Made by a program: the position numbers and the translations under genes. Positions 18,634 to 26,786 of a stretch of DNA of 64,000 nt are shown here, in pieces. The stretch spans positions 434,001 to 498,000 of the forward strand of contig JAXMGD010000001.1 in assembly GCA_046347475.1 (NCBI GenBank), in the 5' to 3' direction. The notes under the pieces are model-generated. The model was not told where the DNA came from. It was given only the letters and a program-made list of their open reading frames with translations, and made no database searches. Origin of the DNA: CAMCXE01 sp046347475 (GTDB lineage Bacteria > Pseudomonadota > Gammaproteobacteria > Pseudomonadales > Cellvibrionaceae). Numbering within the stretch: position 1 is the first letter of the stretch; each line of letters starts with the position of its first letter.

Positions 18634-18829
18634 AGCGAGTAACGCAATTTATCACAGGCTCCTTAGGTCGTGTAAATGGAGTCAAGCCTTGCGGCAGGCA
18701 GCAAGCCCAACTTCTGCCCTTGCAAAGAGTTATAAGCAAATAAATAACGGGTATTTCACTGTGCATTATTAAACACCTAGCATGCGCCCCTGTTTAATTA
18801 ACCCAACAGGGGCCACGCCTGGAGCTGTA

Positions 18830-19792
18830 ATGAAAATCCGTGATTTAGATTATGCCGATACCCCTATCAACCAAGAACACACCGCTTTAGGCCTGCCGCC
18901 CCTTGAGCGCATTCCGCTGCACCCGGTTATTCGCGGCGCGGTGGTGTTTGCGATTTTTACCCTGCTGGGTTTATTGGCGCTGGGGGCAGCGCAATTATTT
19001 GGCAGCGGTTGGCAGCCGGGTGTGGATACTATTCGCGCCACCTTTAATGATTCGCTGTTTTGGAATGCTCTGCTGGTGGGCCTATTGGCGCAAATTGTTG
19101 ATGGTGCATTAGGTATGGCCTATGGGCTTACTTCCACCAGTTTTTTATTGGCCACGGGAGCTTCGCCAGCCTTGGCCACCGCCTCAGTGCATATGGCGGA
19201 AGTGTTTACCACCGGGGTGTCGGGAATTTCCCATGCGAAATTCGGCAATGTGGATAAAAAATTATTTTTGCGTTTATTAATACCCGGCATTATCGGTGGT
19301 GTGTTGGGGGCTGTGTTGGTCACCCAGGTGGATGGTAAAACCCTCAAACCATTTATTACCGTTTATTTATTGCTGATGGGAATTTATGTATTAAGTAAAG
19401 CCTTTCGCAAACACCTTGTGGCGCGCCAGGGCGAGCCTAAACATGTGGCGAAATTAGCGCTGTTGGGCGGTTTTGTGGATACCTCCGGCGGTGGTGGCTG
19501 GGGGCCGGTAGTTACTACTACCTTGGTGGGTACAGGGCACGATCCGCGCACGACTATAGGCTCAGTGAATTTCGCGGAGTTTTTTCTCACTCTCACCAGC
19601 GCGGCATCTTTATTTGTGTTGGTGGATGAAACCATTTGGCGGGTGGTGGCGGGTTTAATTATCGGCGGTTTATTTGCGGCGCCTTTTGCTGCCTACGCCT
19701 GTAAAAAATTCTCCACCCGCACACTGCTGATTTTGGTGGGCTTGTTAATTAGCGGGATTTCACTTTTCAATTTATACAAAGCCTTGATATAA
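18830..19792 (+). CDS. TauE/SafE-family anion (sulfite/sulfonate) exporter
   Basis: A 320-residue membrane protein with about eight transmembrane helices in two repeated halves. Halves begin with FWNALLVGLLAQIVDGALG and AKLALLGGFVDTSGGGGWG, the paired glycine-rich helices of the TauE/SafE (DUF81) family. An in-frame ATG at 18782 would lengthen the protein, but GGAG six bases before the ATG at 18830 favours the shorter form (MKIRDLDYADTP). Relatives move sulfite, sulfoacetate or other small organic anions across the inner membrane; the substrate here is unknown. A bidirectional terminator follows. Confidence 0.88.
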   Translation: MKIRDLDYADTPINQEHTALGLPPLERIPLHPVIRGAVVFAIFTLLGLLALGAAQLFGSGWQPGVDTIRATFNDSLFWNALLVGLLAQIVDGALGMAYGLTSTSFLLATGASPALATASVHMAEVFTTGVSGISHAKFGNVDKKLFLRLLIPGIIGGVLGAVLVTQVDGKTLKPFITVYLLLMGIYVLSKAFRKHLVARQGEPKHVAKLALLGGFVDTSGGGGWGPVVTTTLVGTGHDPRTTIGSVNFAEFFLTLTSAASLFVLVDETIWRVVAGLIIGGLFAAPFAAYACKKFSTRTLLILVGLLISGISLFNLYKALI

Positions 19793-19801
19793 AAATAAGA
19801 T

Positions 19802-19838
19802 GCATAAAAAAGCCCGGATCACTCCGGGCTTTTTTATG
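19802..19838. terminator. Bidirectional intrinsic terminator
   Basis: A perfect 16-17 base inverted repeat, GCATAAAAAAGCCCGGA, with a TCAC loop and its complement. It gives a GC stem flanked by A and T runs on both sides, so it can serve both the TauE gene on the plus strand and the glycine-zipper gene on the minus strand. Confidence 0.93.
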
Positions 19839-19849
19839 CGGCGCAAAAA

Positions 19850-20809
19850 TTACAGCGCGCGATTCATAGTGTCTTCTACGGCTACCTGAATCTTGCCATC
19901 TTTCATCGGCAAGCGGCTGCCAACGGTAACTTGGTGGGGCAGGCGAATAACGCTGGCATTTTTCTCGCCATCAGGGCGGTAAACCACGTCGTAGCCGCGA
20001 ATTTCTTCACGAGGTACTAATACACGGCCAGACTCTTGGGCTTTAAAATCCACCAGGCCGTTATCAACCGGTACGCGGCTGCCAACCGGAATATCGCGAT
20101 CCAACACAATCATGTCTTCGCGGCCTTTGTAGCTGTACACCACTTCATATTGGCTGGGCTTGCTGTTTTTTACTTTGTAGCGGCCAGTCTCGCGTTGATC
20201 CAACACTAGCTCACCGTTTACCACGGGAATCGTGCGGCCAGGTTTGTGATCCATTTGCACTGTGTCTTCATTGCCGTCAAAGCTATAGGTCACTTCGTAG
20301 CCCACTACTTGATCCTGACCGCGCTGAGTAGAGCAGCGGCGCTCGGAGGTTTGGTAGGTGTCGTTGCGCTGCATATTGCCTTGGATGTGGTTGCCCGCTA
20401 CACCACCGGCAATAGCACCTACGGCGGTTGCGGCGTCTCTACCACGGCCGCCACCGACTTGGTGGCCGAGCAAGCCGCCAACTATGGCGCCGGTTGCGGT
20501 GCCAAGTACGCGGTGATCATCTTGTACGGGGCGGCGGTGGGTAACCACCTGATCGCGGCAGACTTCTTGGGACGCGCCGCGCTCTTTAATGGGTTTTACG
20601 TTTAAAACATCAGCGAACTCAGGTTCGTTGGGGTCGCGTTTCGGGGTTACGCTAACCACTTGAGCAAACTCCGGTTCAATGGTTTGTTTGATCGGAGTCA
20701 CTTCTAATACTTCAGCAAAGTCGGGGGCTTTATCGCGCAGCGCTAATGCAGTGCCTGCGGTGGCGATAATCACTCCCAAACCTACACCCAGTAATAGTTG
20801 CTTGTTCAT
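19850..20809 (-). CDS. Glycine-zipper (2TM) envelope protein with two sets of internal triplicate repeats
   Basis: A 319-residue protein. The N-terminus (KQLLLGVGLGVIIATAGTALAL) is an uncleaved anchor or signal peptide. It is followed by three copies of a 16-18 residue unit of type PEFAxVxxVxPIK (about residues 30-75). Residues about 100-145 form a glycine-zipper domain (GTATGAIVGGLLGHQVGGG, GAIAGGVAGNHIQG) as in the 17-kDa antigen/SlyB/UmoD group. The C-terminal half contains three imperfect repeats of about 50 residues, each with Y(E/D)VxYxxxG and VGSRxPVxxG. Cys residues at QEVCRD and RRCSTQ may pair. Envelope location is likely; exact role unknown. Confidence 0.85.
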   Translation of the reverse strand: MNKQLLLGVGLGVIIATAGTALALRDKAPDFAEVLEVTPIKQTIEPEFAQVVSVTPKRDPNEPEFADVLNVKPIKERGASQEVCRDQVVTHRRPVQDDHRVLGTATGAIVGGLLGHQVGGGRGRDAATAVGAIAGGVAGNHIQGNMQRNDTYQTSERRCSTQRGQDQVVGYEVTYSFDGNEDTVQMDHKPGRTIPVVNGELVLDQRETGRYKVKNSKPSQYEVVYSYKGREDMIVLDRDIPVGSRVPVDNGLVDFKAQESGRVLVPREEIRGYDVVYRPDGEKNASVIRLPHQVTVGSRLPMKDGKIQVAVEDTMNRAL

Positions 20810-21212
20810 AATTGTTTCCTCAAGGAAGGTTAACTGCGCTTTAGTTGTACCACATTTGCCGCAGGCGGCAAGGGATTAATTTACGTATTTGTTACCTGAT
20901 TCTCGCCCAGAGCCCATTTGTGGGTAACAGTGAGTGTAACGTTTGGTAACCGGTGCGTATTTTTCTCGCCGGCCGCGAATTTGTTGCGCTGCAGCGCTTA
21001 TTCTGCACCTGTTGGCGAGGCGAGGAGGCCCTGCGCCGCATTAAAAAGTGTTACCTCGGTAGCAGGGCTCAATTGGTCGGACTTTTCGTCAGGTTGCCCG
21101 TAAATCAAATGGCATGAGCGTTGCTCAGGCTTGTGCAGCATGCAGGGTAGGCGAATAGAGCTACATATTAGCGCCCGCCCTTCTTAGAGCTTGCACCACC
21201 TTGAATCAGACT
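20810..21212. other. Divergent intergenic region
   Basis: About 400 bases between the glycine-zipper gene (minus) and the NIT-like gene (plus). I see no gene, RNA or strong palindrome; promoters for both flanking genes must lie here. A weak TAAC-rich patch (GTTACC, GTAACAGTGAGTGTAACG, GGTAACCGG) around 20890-20952 could be a binding site but is not convincing. Confidence 0.4.
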
Positions 21213-22160
21213 ATGCCTATGAATGCCCCAGCTACGGACCTTTCTGCGCAAGCCATCCATGTGGATGCCTTTTGTATTGCCTATCGCCAGCGCCAAGATG
21301 CGCTTTCCCTGCTCAAACAGCTCAACCAACTGGCCAAGGCCGTGCAGCGCCATCGCGGCATGAGTATGGCGTTGTTGGCGGGCAACACTGTATTTCAGGG
21401 CGATTTTATTCTGCTGCAAAAACAATTTGAGCGCCGTTTGGCGGCATTAGAAGCTTTTGCGAAATTAACTGGCGGTTTATTTTCCGCCCGCGACAAAGAA
21501 AATTTGCACAATGCCTGGGCTACGATTCGCGTGGATTGGCAGCAGGATGAGGTGATTGATAACTTCGAGTTGCACTCGCATTTTATCGAGCAGTTACACG
21601 GCATGATGTTGTCGATTGGCAAGGCGGTGGAGCGGCCTGTGTCTATGCTGGTGGCGGAAGCGGAAAATGCGCCGCTACCCGCCGAGGATGCCCAGGCCTA
21701 TCCACGTTTATTTAAACAAATTGAATTGACCCATTTTGTCTGCGCTCAAGTGCCCGCCATGATTGAGCAAATTGCGCGTATTCGAGGTTTGGCCACCTAC
21801 GCGGCCGCCAAGGGCGTGTGTGATTATCACCACGACCGTAAATTGCGCTACGTAATTTCCTGCACCCGCGCCCAACATGAAAAATCCCGCCATCAAGCCG
21901 AGCGCTTGGAAACACTCCTAGTGGGCGGTATTCCCTCCTTGCCGTTAATTAAAACCTACGAATTAAAACTGATGTTTTTAATGTCCACGGTGGAAAAAGA
22001 CATACTCTCCGGCGGCACTATAGCCACCACCAGCCACCAGGTGTTTAAACTGGCCAGTGAAATAATCGATGTATATGTGAAAGTGGTGGAGGATGGATTG
22101 AGTTTGTTAAGCCGTTGGCAAGAAGAAGATTTAGAGGCTTGGCTGCAGATGGTGATTTAA
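21213..22160 (+). CDS. NIT-domain-like sensor protein without output domain
   Basis: About 315 residues, all-helical. Two blocks resemble the nitrate/nitrite-sensing NIT domain: LAKAVQRHRGMSMALLAGN near the N-terminus and IARIRGLATYAAAKGVC in the second half, matching the QRERG-S...L and RGLATYAA signatures at the two ends of the four-helix bundle. No DNA-binding, ANTAR, kinase or GGDEF domain follows, and there is no signal peptide or membrane segment, so it is probably a cytoplasmic stand-alone sensor. The track frame opens at TTG (21201); the ATG at 21213 or 21219 is equally possible, since no good Shine-Dalgarno is visible. No partner gene is adjacent. Confidence 0.6.
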   Translation: MPMNAPATDLSAQAIHVDAFCIAYRQRQDALSLLKQLNQLAKAVQRHRGMSMALLAGNTVFQGDFILLQKQFERRLAALEAFAKLTGGLFSARDKENLHNAWATIRVDWQQDEVIDNFELHSHFIEQLHGMMLSIGKAVERPVSMLVAEAENAPLPAEDAQAYPRLFKQIELTHFVCAQVPAMIEQIARIRGLATYAAAKGVCDYHHDRKLRYVISCTRAQHEKSRHQAERLETLLVGGIPSLPLIKTYELKLMFLMSTVEKDILSGGTIATTSHQVFKLASEIIDVYVKVVEDGLSLLSRWQEEDLEAWLQMVI

Positions 22161-23930
22161 ATGAACGCCCATGGAGTTTGAATTTAATCTGATAAAAAAC
22201 TCAAGTTGTGCTGCGCTGAATGTGGCCAGGTTAGAGTTGAATGTGTTTTTCTGTGTTTAGTTAATGCGAGATTTTTTGCAAAGAAAATTGTTTGAATTAG
22301 CTCGGGCTTACGCTCACGCCCCCCTTCTTAAATCCCTTCCCCCAATATCCCTTAGTTCAAGATTTGTTGATTAGAAATAGGGCGGCCGCAGGTGGCGCCG
22401 CGACGGTTTTGAAAAAAGGCACAACTCCGAATTGATCAGATACGCCTCAGCTAAAGGACATTGTCTTGGGGTGAGGGCGCTGCGCTTATTTATGACATTG
22501 CCCGGCTCCATCGTGTTTTTGCTCATAAGCCAGATTGTGCTCTGCGTCACACAAATATGGTTGAGGTGTTTTAGCCGGGGTGTGTCTTATGGGCGCGAAA
22601 GGGAGAGCGGAAAAAGGAGATATAAAAAGGTAGGGATACGATCAGCAAAGCCTTTTAAACGGAAAAAGGTGAGCTTTTACCCAGGAAATAGGGATGACGG
22701 ATTCTAGTGGTGACTAGCAAACTCGCCCGCATCGACGGACCCTGCAAGGATTGAGTGGTCTAGGATGATGTATGGAATTCTGGACGGTAATCCAGTGAGC
22801 TTTTGTGCTGGGTTAATAGCGGCGGCAGGGATGCTATGCCGACGGCTAAAGCAGGGAAATAGTCGCGGATTTGGAACTGCGACGGCAAAGTGTAGCAGCG
22901 GAAATTATTTTGCCTTCGAGTTAAAAAGGAGCTGCTGGTTAATTGTAGATTGTGCCTTTTTTATTGCTTGTGCCTACCTACGGCGTACGTTTTGAGTTCC
23001 AAGGAATGCTTAGGAGGCTTTGAAAAAGGCAAAGTCTGCAAATAACCTGGCATTTATTTATAAAATTCGAGCCGCCTTTAAGTGGTGTTGCAACCCGTTT
23101 TTAGTGTCTTGCGATTTTCGCTCCGCGAGTGAGTTTTGCGCCCCTCCCTGCATCTATGGATCGATGTGTCTTATAAAATTCCAATGTAATATAAGGTCTG
23201 AAAGTGGGCGGTATCTCCCTGTGAGATTACGTTGTACTTTTGTATGGAGGAGGTGTGTTATTTATACGCCCAGACTTTTTATTTTTCTAGTCATCTCATT
23301 TATCTCTTGGTCACTTTGGTTTCACGTTTTATCGAGGCCATTATACCTCTGCGCCCTGTGAATCCGGCAAAATCGCAATCATTTTATCCTCCCTCGTGCG
23401 TAGGCGCATTCGATTATTAAATGGTAGTGGGCTATCCGAATTGTTGGGCAAATTTCGCCTTAGTTGATGTTGTGGCATTTGAATTCGAGAAAAAGTCTTA
23501 ATTGGCTCGGGGCCATTTTTAGTCAGTCTGAAAATTTGATGTGTCATGCCGTCGCCGGAAACCTATTTCAAAGAGGGGGCGAGGTAACAATTTATTACAT
23601 TTGGGGCGTTCTCGCCTTGTTAATATTGCGACTGCTTAGTGGTACTGCTCTGGGAGATTAATATGACTTTCTTTAGGGGGATGTTTTGCAATATATGCAG
23701 TTAAACGCCACTAATGGGTGCAGAAGTGTAGGCTTGAGGTGAGTTTTAATGCCGGGTTGTGGTAAGCCAATATTGGTGGCGGCTTCATATAGGGTGGTTT
23801 TTTAGTTTGTTGAGTAAGCTATTTTTGCTCGTGTTTGCAGATTGGTGCGCGTCAATGTGATGTGGTAATTGAGATTTAATCAACTCAGTTGCCAGGCAAG
23901 GTAAAGACGGATTTTAAAAGGTGTATGTGA
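22161..23930. other. 1.8-kb stretch with no recognisable gene
   Basis: Short open frames exist (for example 22432-22707, 22765-22995, 23020-23361, 23464-23661) but none has a recognisable domain, consistent codon usage or convincing ribosome site. The region is A/T-rich with many stops in all frames. A piece at 22399-22416 (CCGCGACGGTTTTGAAAA) is the exact reverse complement of part of the hairpin element at 25229-25334. It may be a gene graveyard, an old insertion or a structured non-coding RNA; nothing proves any of these. Confidence 0.5.
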
Positions 23931-25190
23931 ATGAAGGTGCAATATGACAATGGTTCGATCAATGGAATTTGGTCGTGGGGTGCGCTTATTCTGGTGGTTG
24001 TCGCTTGTATTCCTTTAGGGTTGCAGATAGCGCTGCCCGATGGCATCAAGGTAGATGAGGGGGCGCATTTTGGTCAGATTCAGGCCTTTTGGGCGGGCAG
24101 GGTAGGTTCTCCCCAGGAATTTGGCTTAACTATGTTGCCCGGTTACCACGTGTTAGTGGCGGTATTGGCAAAGCTAATTGGATTGGAGAGTTTGTTTGGT
24201 GCGCGAATGGTTGGTTTGTTGTTTTCCATTCCTAGTGTGCTCATTTTTGCTTTGATATCCAAACGAGTGGGCGACAATAATCCTGCCCAGTCGGCGCTGG
24301 TATATTTTTTATGCCCACTTTTTTTCCCCTATTTTTTTCTTTTGTATACTGATATTACGTCAGTTACGTTTGTATCTCTTGCGGTTTTGTTTACGCTTAA
24401 TAAGCGTTTTTTTGCTGCGGCATTTGTACTGTTGTTATCAATGCTGGTTAGGCAGGACAATGTAATTTGGGCGCTACTGTGTTTCGTTTTGGCTTTGCAT
24501 CAATTCCTGGATTTAAATCAGTCTGACGGGTTGTCTGACAAGGCGTTGGTTGCCTTGAATGCTGTGACTAAACACTTGTGGGCATTTCCTGTGTTGTTTG
24601 TCGGGTTTGGTGTGTTTTTTGTTCTCAATGGTGGTGTTGCCATTGGTGATTCTGAGTCTCATAAAGTTGAGCGAATTCATCTGACGCAAGTTTTTCTGTG
24701 CGTTCTAGTCTTGTTTGTGTTGATGTTGCCTTTGCATGTGGCAAATTTAAAGAAAATAGTAGCCCTTATTTACCATCAGCCATTTTGGCTTTTCATCGGA
24801 GCGAGTGCTTTTCCGCTATATATTGCGACGTTTTGGACTGAGCATGGGTATAACAATTTTGGTGGTTTTATTCACAATGAGGTGGTTATTTGGTTGAAGG
24901 CTAGCCTGGCCCATAAGGTGTATGCGTACTTGGGAATCGTTTGGTGTTTTTATAGTTTGGTGGTTACCCCGCTTGCTGAAAAGCGTTTTTTTTGGTTGTA
25001 TCCCTTAAGTGCTCTGGCGGTGGTGCCGCATTCTCTGGTGGAGCCGCGCTATTTTATTGTTCCTATTGTTTTATTCTTGGCTTTGCGTAAACGCAATGGT
25101 GATGACTTGGAGTATGTGATTCTATCGATTTACGTCATTGCGACTTGGTACCTTTGCACTGAAATCCGTGCAGGTGCTATTTTTCTGTAA
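23931..25190 (+). CDS. Bacterial DIE2/ALG10-like (GT59) membrane glucosyltransferase
   Basis: A 419-residue protein with about ten transmembrane helices. Motifs resemble eukaryotic ALG10/DIE2 alpha-1,2-glucosyltransferases: an N-terminal lumenal loop KVDEGAHFGQIQAFWAGR (ALG10 has an acidic DE followed by H and QAQ), then FGLTMLPGYH where ALG10 has TPPGLY, a central VRQDNVIWALL matching the RQTN-VW motif, and VEPRYFIVPIVLFLALR near the end matching EPRYF. The DE pair is the probable catalytic acid of this GT-C fold. Eukaryotic ALG10 adds the last glucose to dolichol-linked glycan; the bacterial donor is presumably undecaprenyl-phosphate glucose. No polysaccharide cluster is adjacent, so its acceptor is unknown. 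Confidence 0.72.
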   Translation: MKVQYDNGSINGIWSWGALILVVVACIPLGLQIALPDGIKVDEGAHFGQIQAFWAGRVGSPQEFGLTMLPGYHVLVAVLAKLIGLESLFGARMVGLLFSIPSVLIFALISKRVGDNNPAQSALVYFLCPLFFPYFFLLYTDITSVTFVSLAVLFTLNKRFFAAAFVLLLSMLVRQDNVIWALLCFVLALHQFLDLNQSDGLSDKALVALNAVTKHLWAFPVLFVGFGVFFVLNGGVAIGDSESHKVERIHLTQVFLCVLVLFVLMLPLHVANLKKIVALIYHQPFWLFIGASAFPLYIATFWTEHGYNNFGGFIHNEVVIWLKASLAHKVYAYLGIVWCFYSLVVTPLAEKRFFWLYPLSALAVVPHSLVEPRYFIVPIVLFLALRKRNGDDLEYVILSIYVIATWYLCTEIRAGAIFL

Positions 25191-25228
25191 AACGAGCTTT
25201 TCGGCTGTTGGCGCACACTTCTTTATGG

Positions 25229-25334
25229 AAGCTCTGATTAAGGGGTATTTTCAAAACCGTCGCGGGCAGGAAGCCCGCGCCGCAGCTACATGGACGTACT
25301 CGTGCGTTTTTGAAAATACCCCTTATCAGAGGTT
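25229..25334. repeat. 106-bp hairpin element (MITE-like) after the ALG10-like gene
   Basis: Terminal inverted repeats of about 27 bases: left AAGCTCTGATTAAGGGGTAT, continuing to TTTTCAAAA at 25256, and right TTTTGAAAATACCCC continuing TTATCAGAGGTT from 25308. They differ by one substitution and one inserted base. A second internal hairpin, GCGGGC-AGGAA-GCCCGC, lies just inside the left arm. The 18-base core TTTTCAAAACCGTCGCGG recurs inverted at 22399-22416. Confidence 0.75.
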
Positions 25335-25434
25335 CCTTATGTGAATATTCCCTGTCTCAGCAGGGGATGCCTTGTGTGAACGTGCTTATTAACCCCGCAC
25401 CAAAAGCCGCCGGATTAATATTGCACTCATCTGA

Positions 25435-26337
25435 TCAATTCTTGAGGTTTTTGTTGTCCTCGTCTCTAGCCTGTGCAATTAAATCCTCACAATCCGCAAT
25501 ATAAACATCCAGTTTTTCAATTAAGGAGGCGGTTTGTTCGCTGCTGCGGCTGTTGAGCATGTCGGCCATGAGTTGGTAGCTGATGGTTTGGTTATGCTCC
25601 ATGATGTGTCGGTGGGCGCTGTCCCAGGCTGAAAAATCGTACAGCATTAAATTTTTTAATTGCGCTGCGTAATCGCTGCGGTTAGGTGTGTCGAGCAATT
25701 GGCGCATTAATAATTCCCATTTATCCTGTTCGGCTGAGGCGGCGGCGCCAAAAGGTAGGATTGCGTCGCTCCAGGCGCTGATGCGATTTTTTTGCGCTTC
25801 ACTTAATCGGCCCATGTATTTTTTTATGGATTTAACCGCATCGTTTTTGAGGCTGGTGCGAATGTCTGCGAGGCTGGGTTTAAGGTATAGGTCTTCGTAG
25901 TCTTTTTGGTCTTCGTCGAGGGTTTTAAACAGTTGCTGCTTTTGTTTGTCGTCGAGGGTTTTTAATAGCGCACCAATGCTTGGCAATAATTGATCTAAGG
26001 ATTGTTCGCCAAATGTTTTTAAACGCTCGCGATAGCGGCCAATTTCTTCTGCGGTTAATGGCGGGCCAGCTAAACGGGCGCGCGCGTCTTTTAAAAATTC
26101 CACATAGCGCGGTAGTTCATGCCTTTGATGCCAGGCGTGAAATTCTTTAATAGCGAGTTTGGCCTGCGCAGACTGTTCGCTATTGAGTGATAAGTAATGA
26201 TTTAACTTGTATTGCAGGCCCCAATCTAAAAAATGGTAGGCCAGTTTTACGGTACAGCCGCTTAACCCCAGGGTTATCAGCAGCAGTGCAATGAAACGCA
26301 CTAGGGTGCGCGATGGGCGGGGGAGGAGGGATGACAT
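25435..26337 (-). CDS. DUF6279-family lipoprotein
   Basis: A 300-residue protein with an N-terminal hydrophobic stretch and lipobox L-S-G-C (TLGLSGCTVKLAYHFLDW), so lipid-anchored. The remainder is helical and rich in charged residues, with the family-typical YHFLDWGLQYKLNHYLSL immediately after the Cys. Relatives are annotated DUF6279; no function is known. It is transcribed away from the HExxH gene pair and ends near the hairpin element. Confidence 0.8.
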   Translation of the reverse strand: MSSLLPRPSRTLVRFIALLLITLGLSGCTVKLAYHFLDWGLQYKLNHYLSLNSEQSAQAKLAIKEFHAWHQRHELPRYVEFLKDARARLAGPPLTAEEIGRYRERLKTFGEQSLDQLLPSIGALLKTLDDKQKQQLFKTLDEDQKDYEDLYLKPSLADIRTSLKNDAVKSIKKYMGRLSEAQKNRISAWSDAILPFGAAASAEQDKWELLMRQLLDTPNRSDYAAQLKNLMLYDFSAWDSAHRHIMEHNQTISYQLMADMLNSRSSEQTASLIEKLDVYIADCEDLIAQARDEDNKNLKN

Positions 26338-26504
26338 GAATCTGTGTGCCAGTTGAGTGGAATAACTAAATAGCCGCTGCCAAGGATTGGGGTGTTTTTA
26401 ATAAATATTCAGTCTTAAAGTTTTGCCCATTTCGGCCGCCTCGGGAGCAAGTCCATACTAACCTTTAGGTATGAGCTAGAGGTTTGTGTTGTGTTGAGGT
26501 GGAT

Positions 26505-26777
26505 ATGATTAATTCAGTGATGCAGCAGGCAAGTGTGGGTATGCAGCAAAGCCAGGCGCGCATGCTAACAAACGCCCAAGAGATTGCCAGCAGTGTTAAG
26601 AGTTCACCGCCCTCGGAGGGCGCTAACCCTTCGCCTGTAAAAGCGGTGGAGCCGAAGCCGTCTGTGGAAGAGGCGCTGCTGGATCTGCAGCAGAACCGGC
26701 AGTTGTTCGATGCCTCGGCCAAAGTATTTGCCGCCGGTAGCCAATCCCTTGGGCGGCTGCTCGATACCTCTGCTTAG
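26505..26777 (+). CDS. Small protein with flagellar D0-like C-terminal helix, partner of the HExxH protein
   Basis: A 90-residue protein. The ATG at 26505 is preferred to the in-frame start at 26484 because GAGGTGG lies directly upstream. The first part is Ser/Gln/Pro-rich and probably flexible (NSVMQQASVGMQQSQARM). The C-terminal helix DLQQNRQLFDASAKVF, then LGRLLD, resembles the C-terminal D0 helix of flagellar rod/hook proteins (EAQRAFEANAKVIQTADE, LGTLLDL). It ends nine bases before the next gene, so the two form an operon. A role linked to the flagellum or to the neighbouring protease is an inference. Confidence 0.65.
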   Translation: MINSVMQQASVGMQQSQARMLTNAQEIASSVKSSPPSEGANPSPVKAVEPKPSVEEALLDLQQNRQLFDASAKVFAAGSQSLGRLLDTSA

Positions 26778-26786
26778 GGCTTTTTT

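Noticed and set aside
22432..23661. Four short plus-strand frames of 65-113 codons
   Set aside because: No recognisable similarity, weak starts and interrupted composition; treated as non-coding or decayed.
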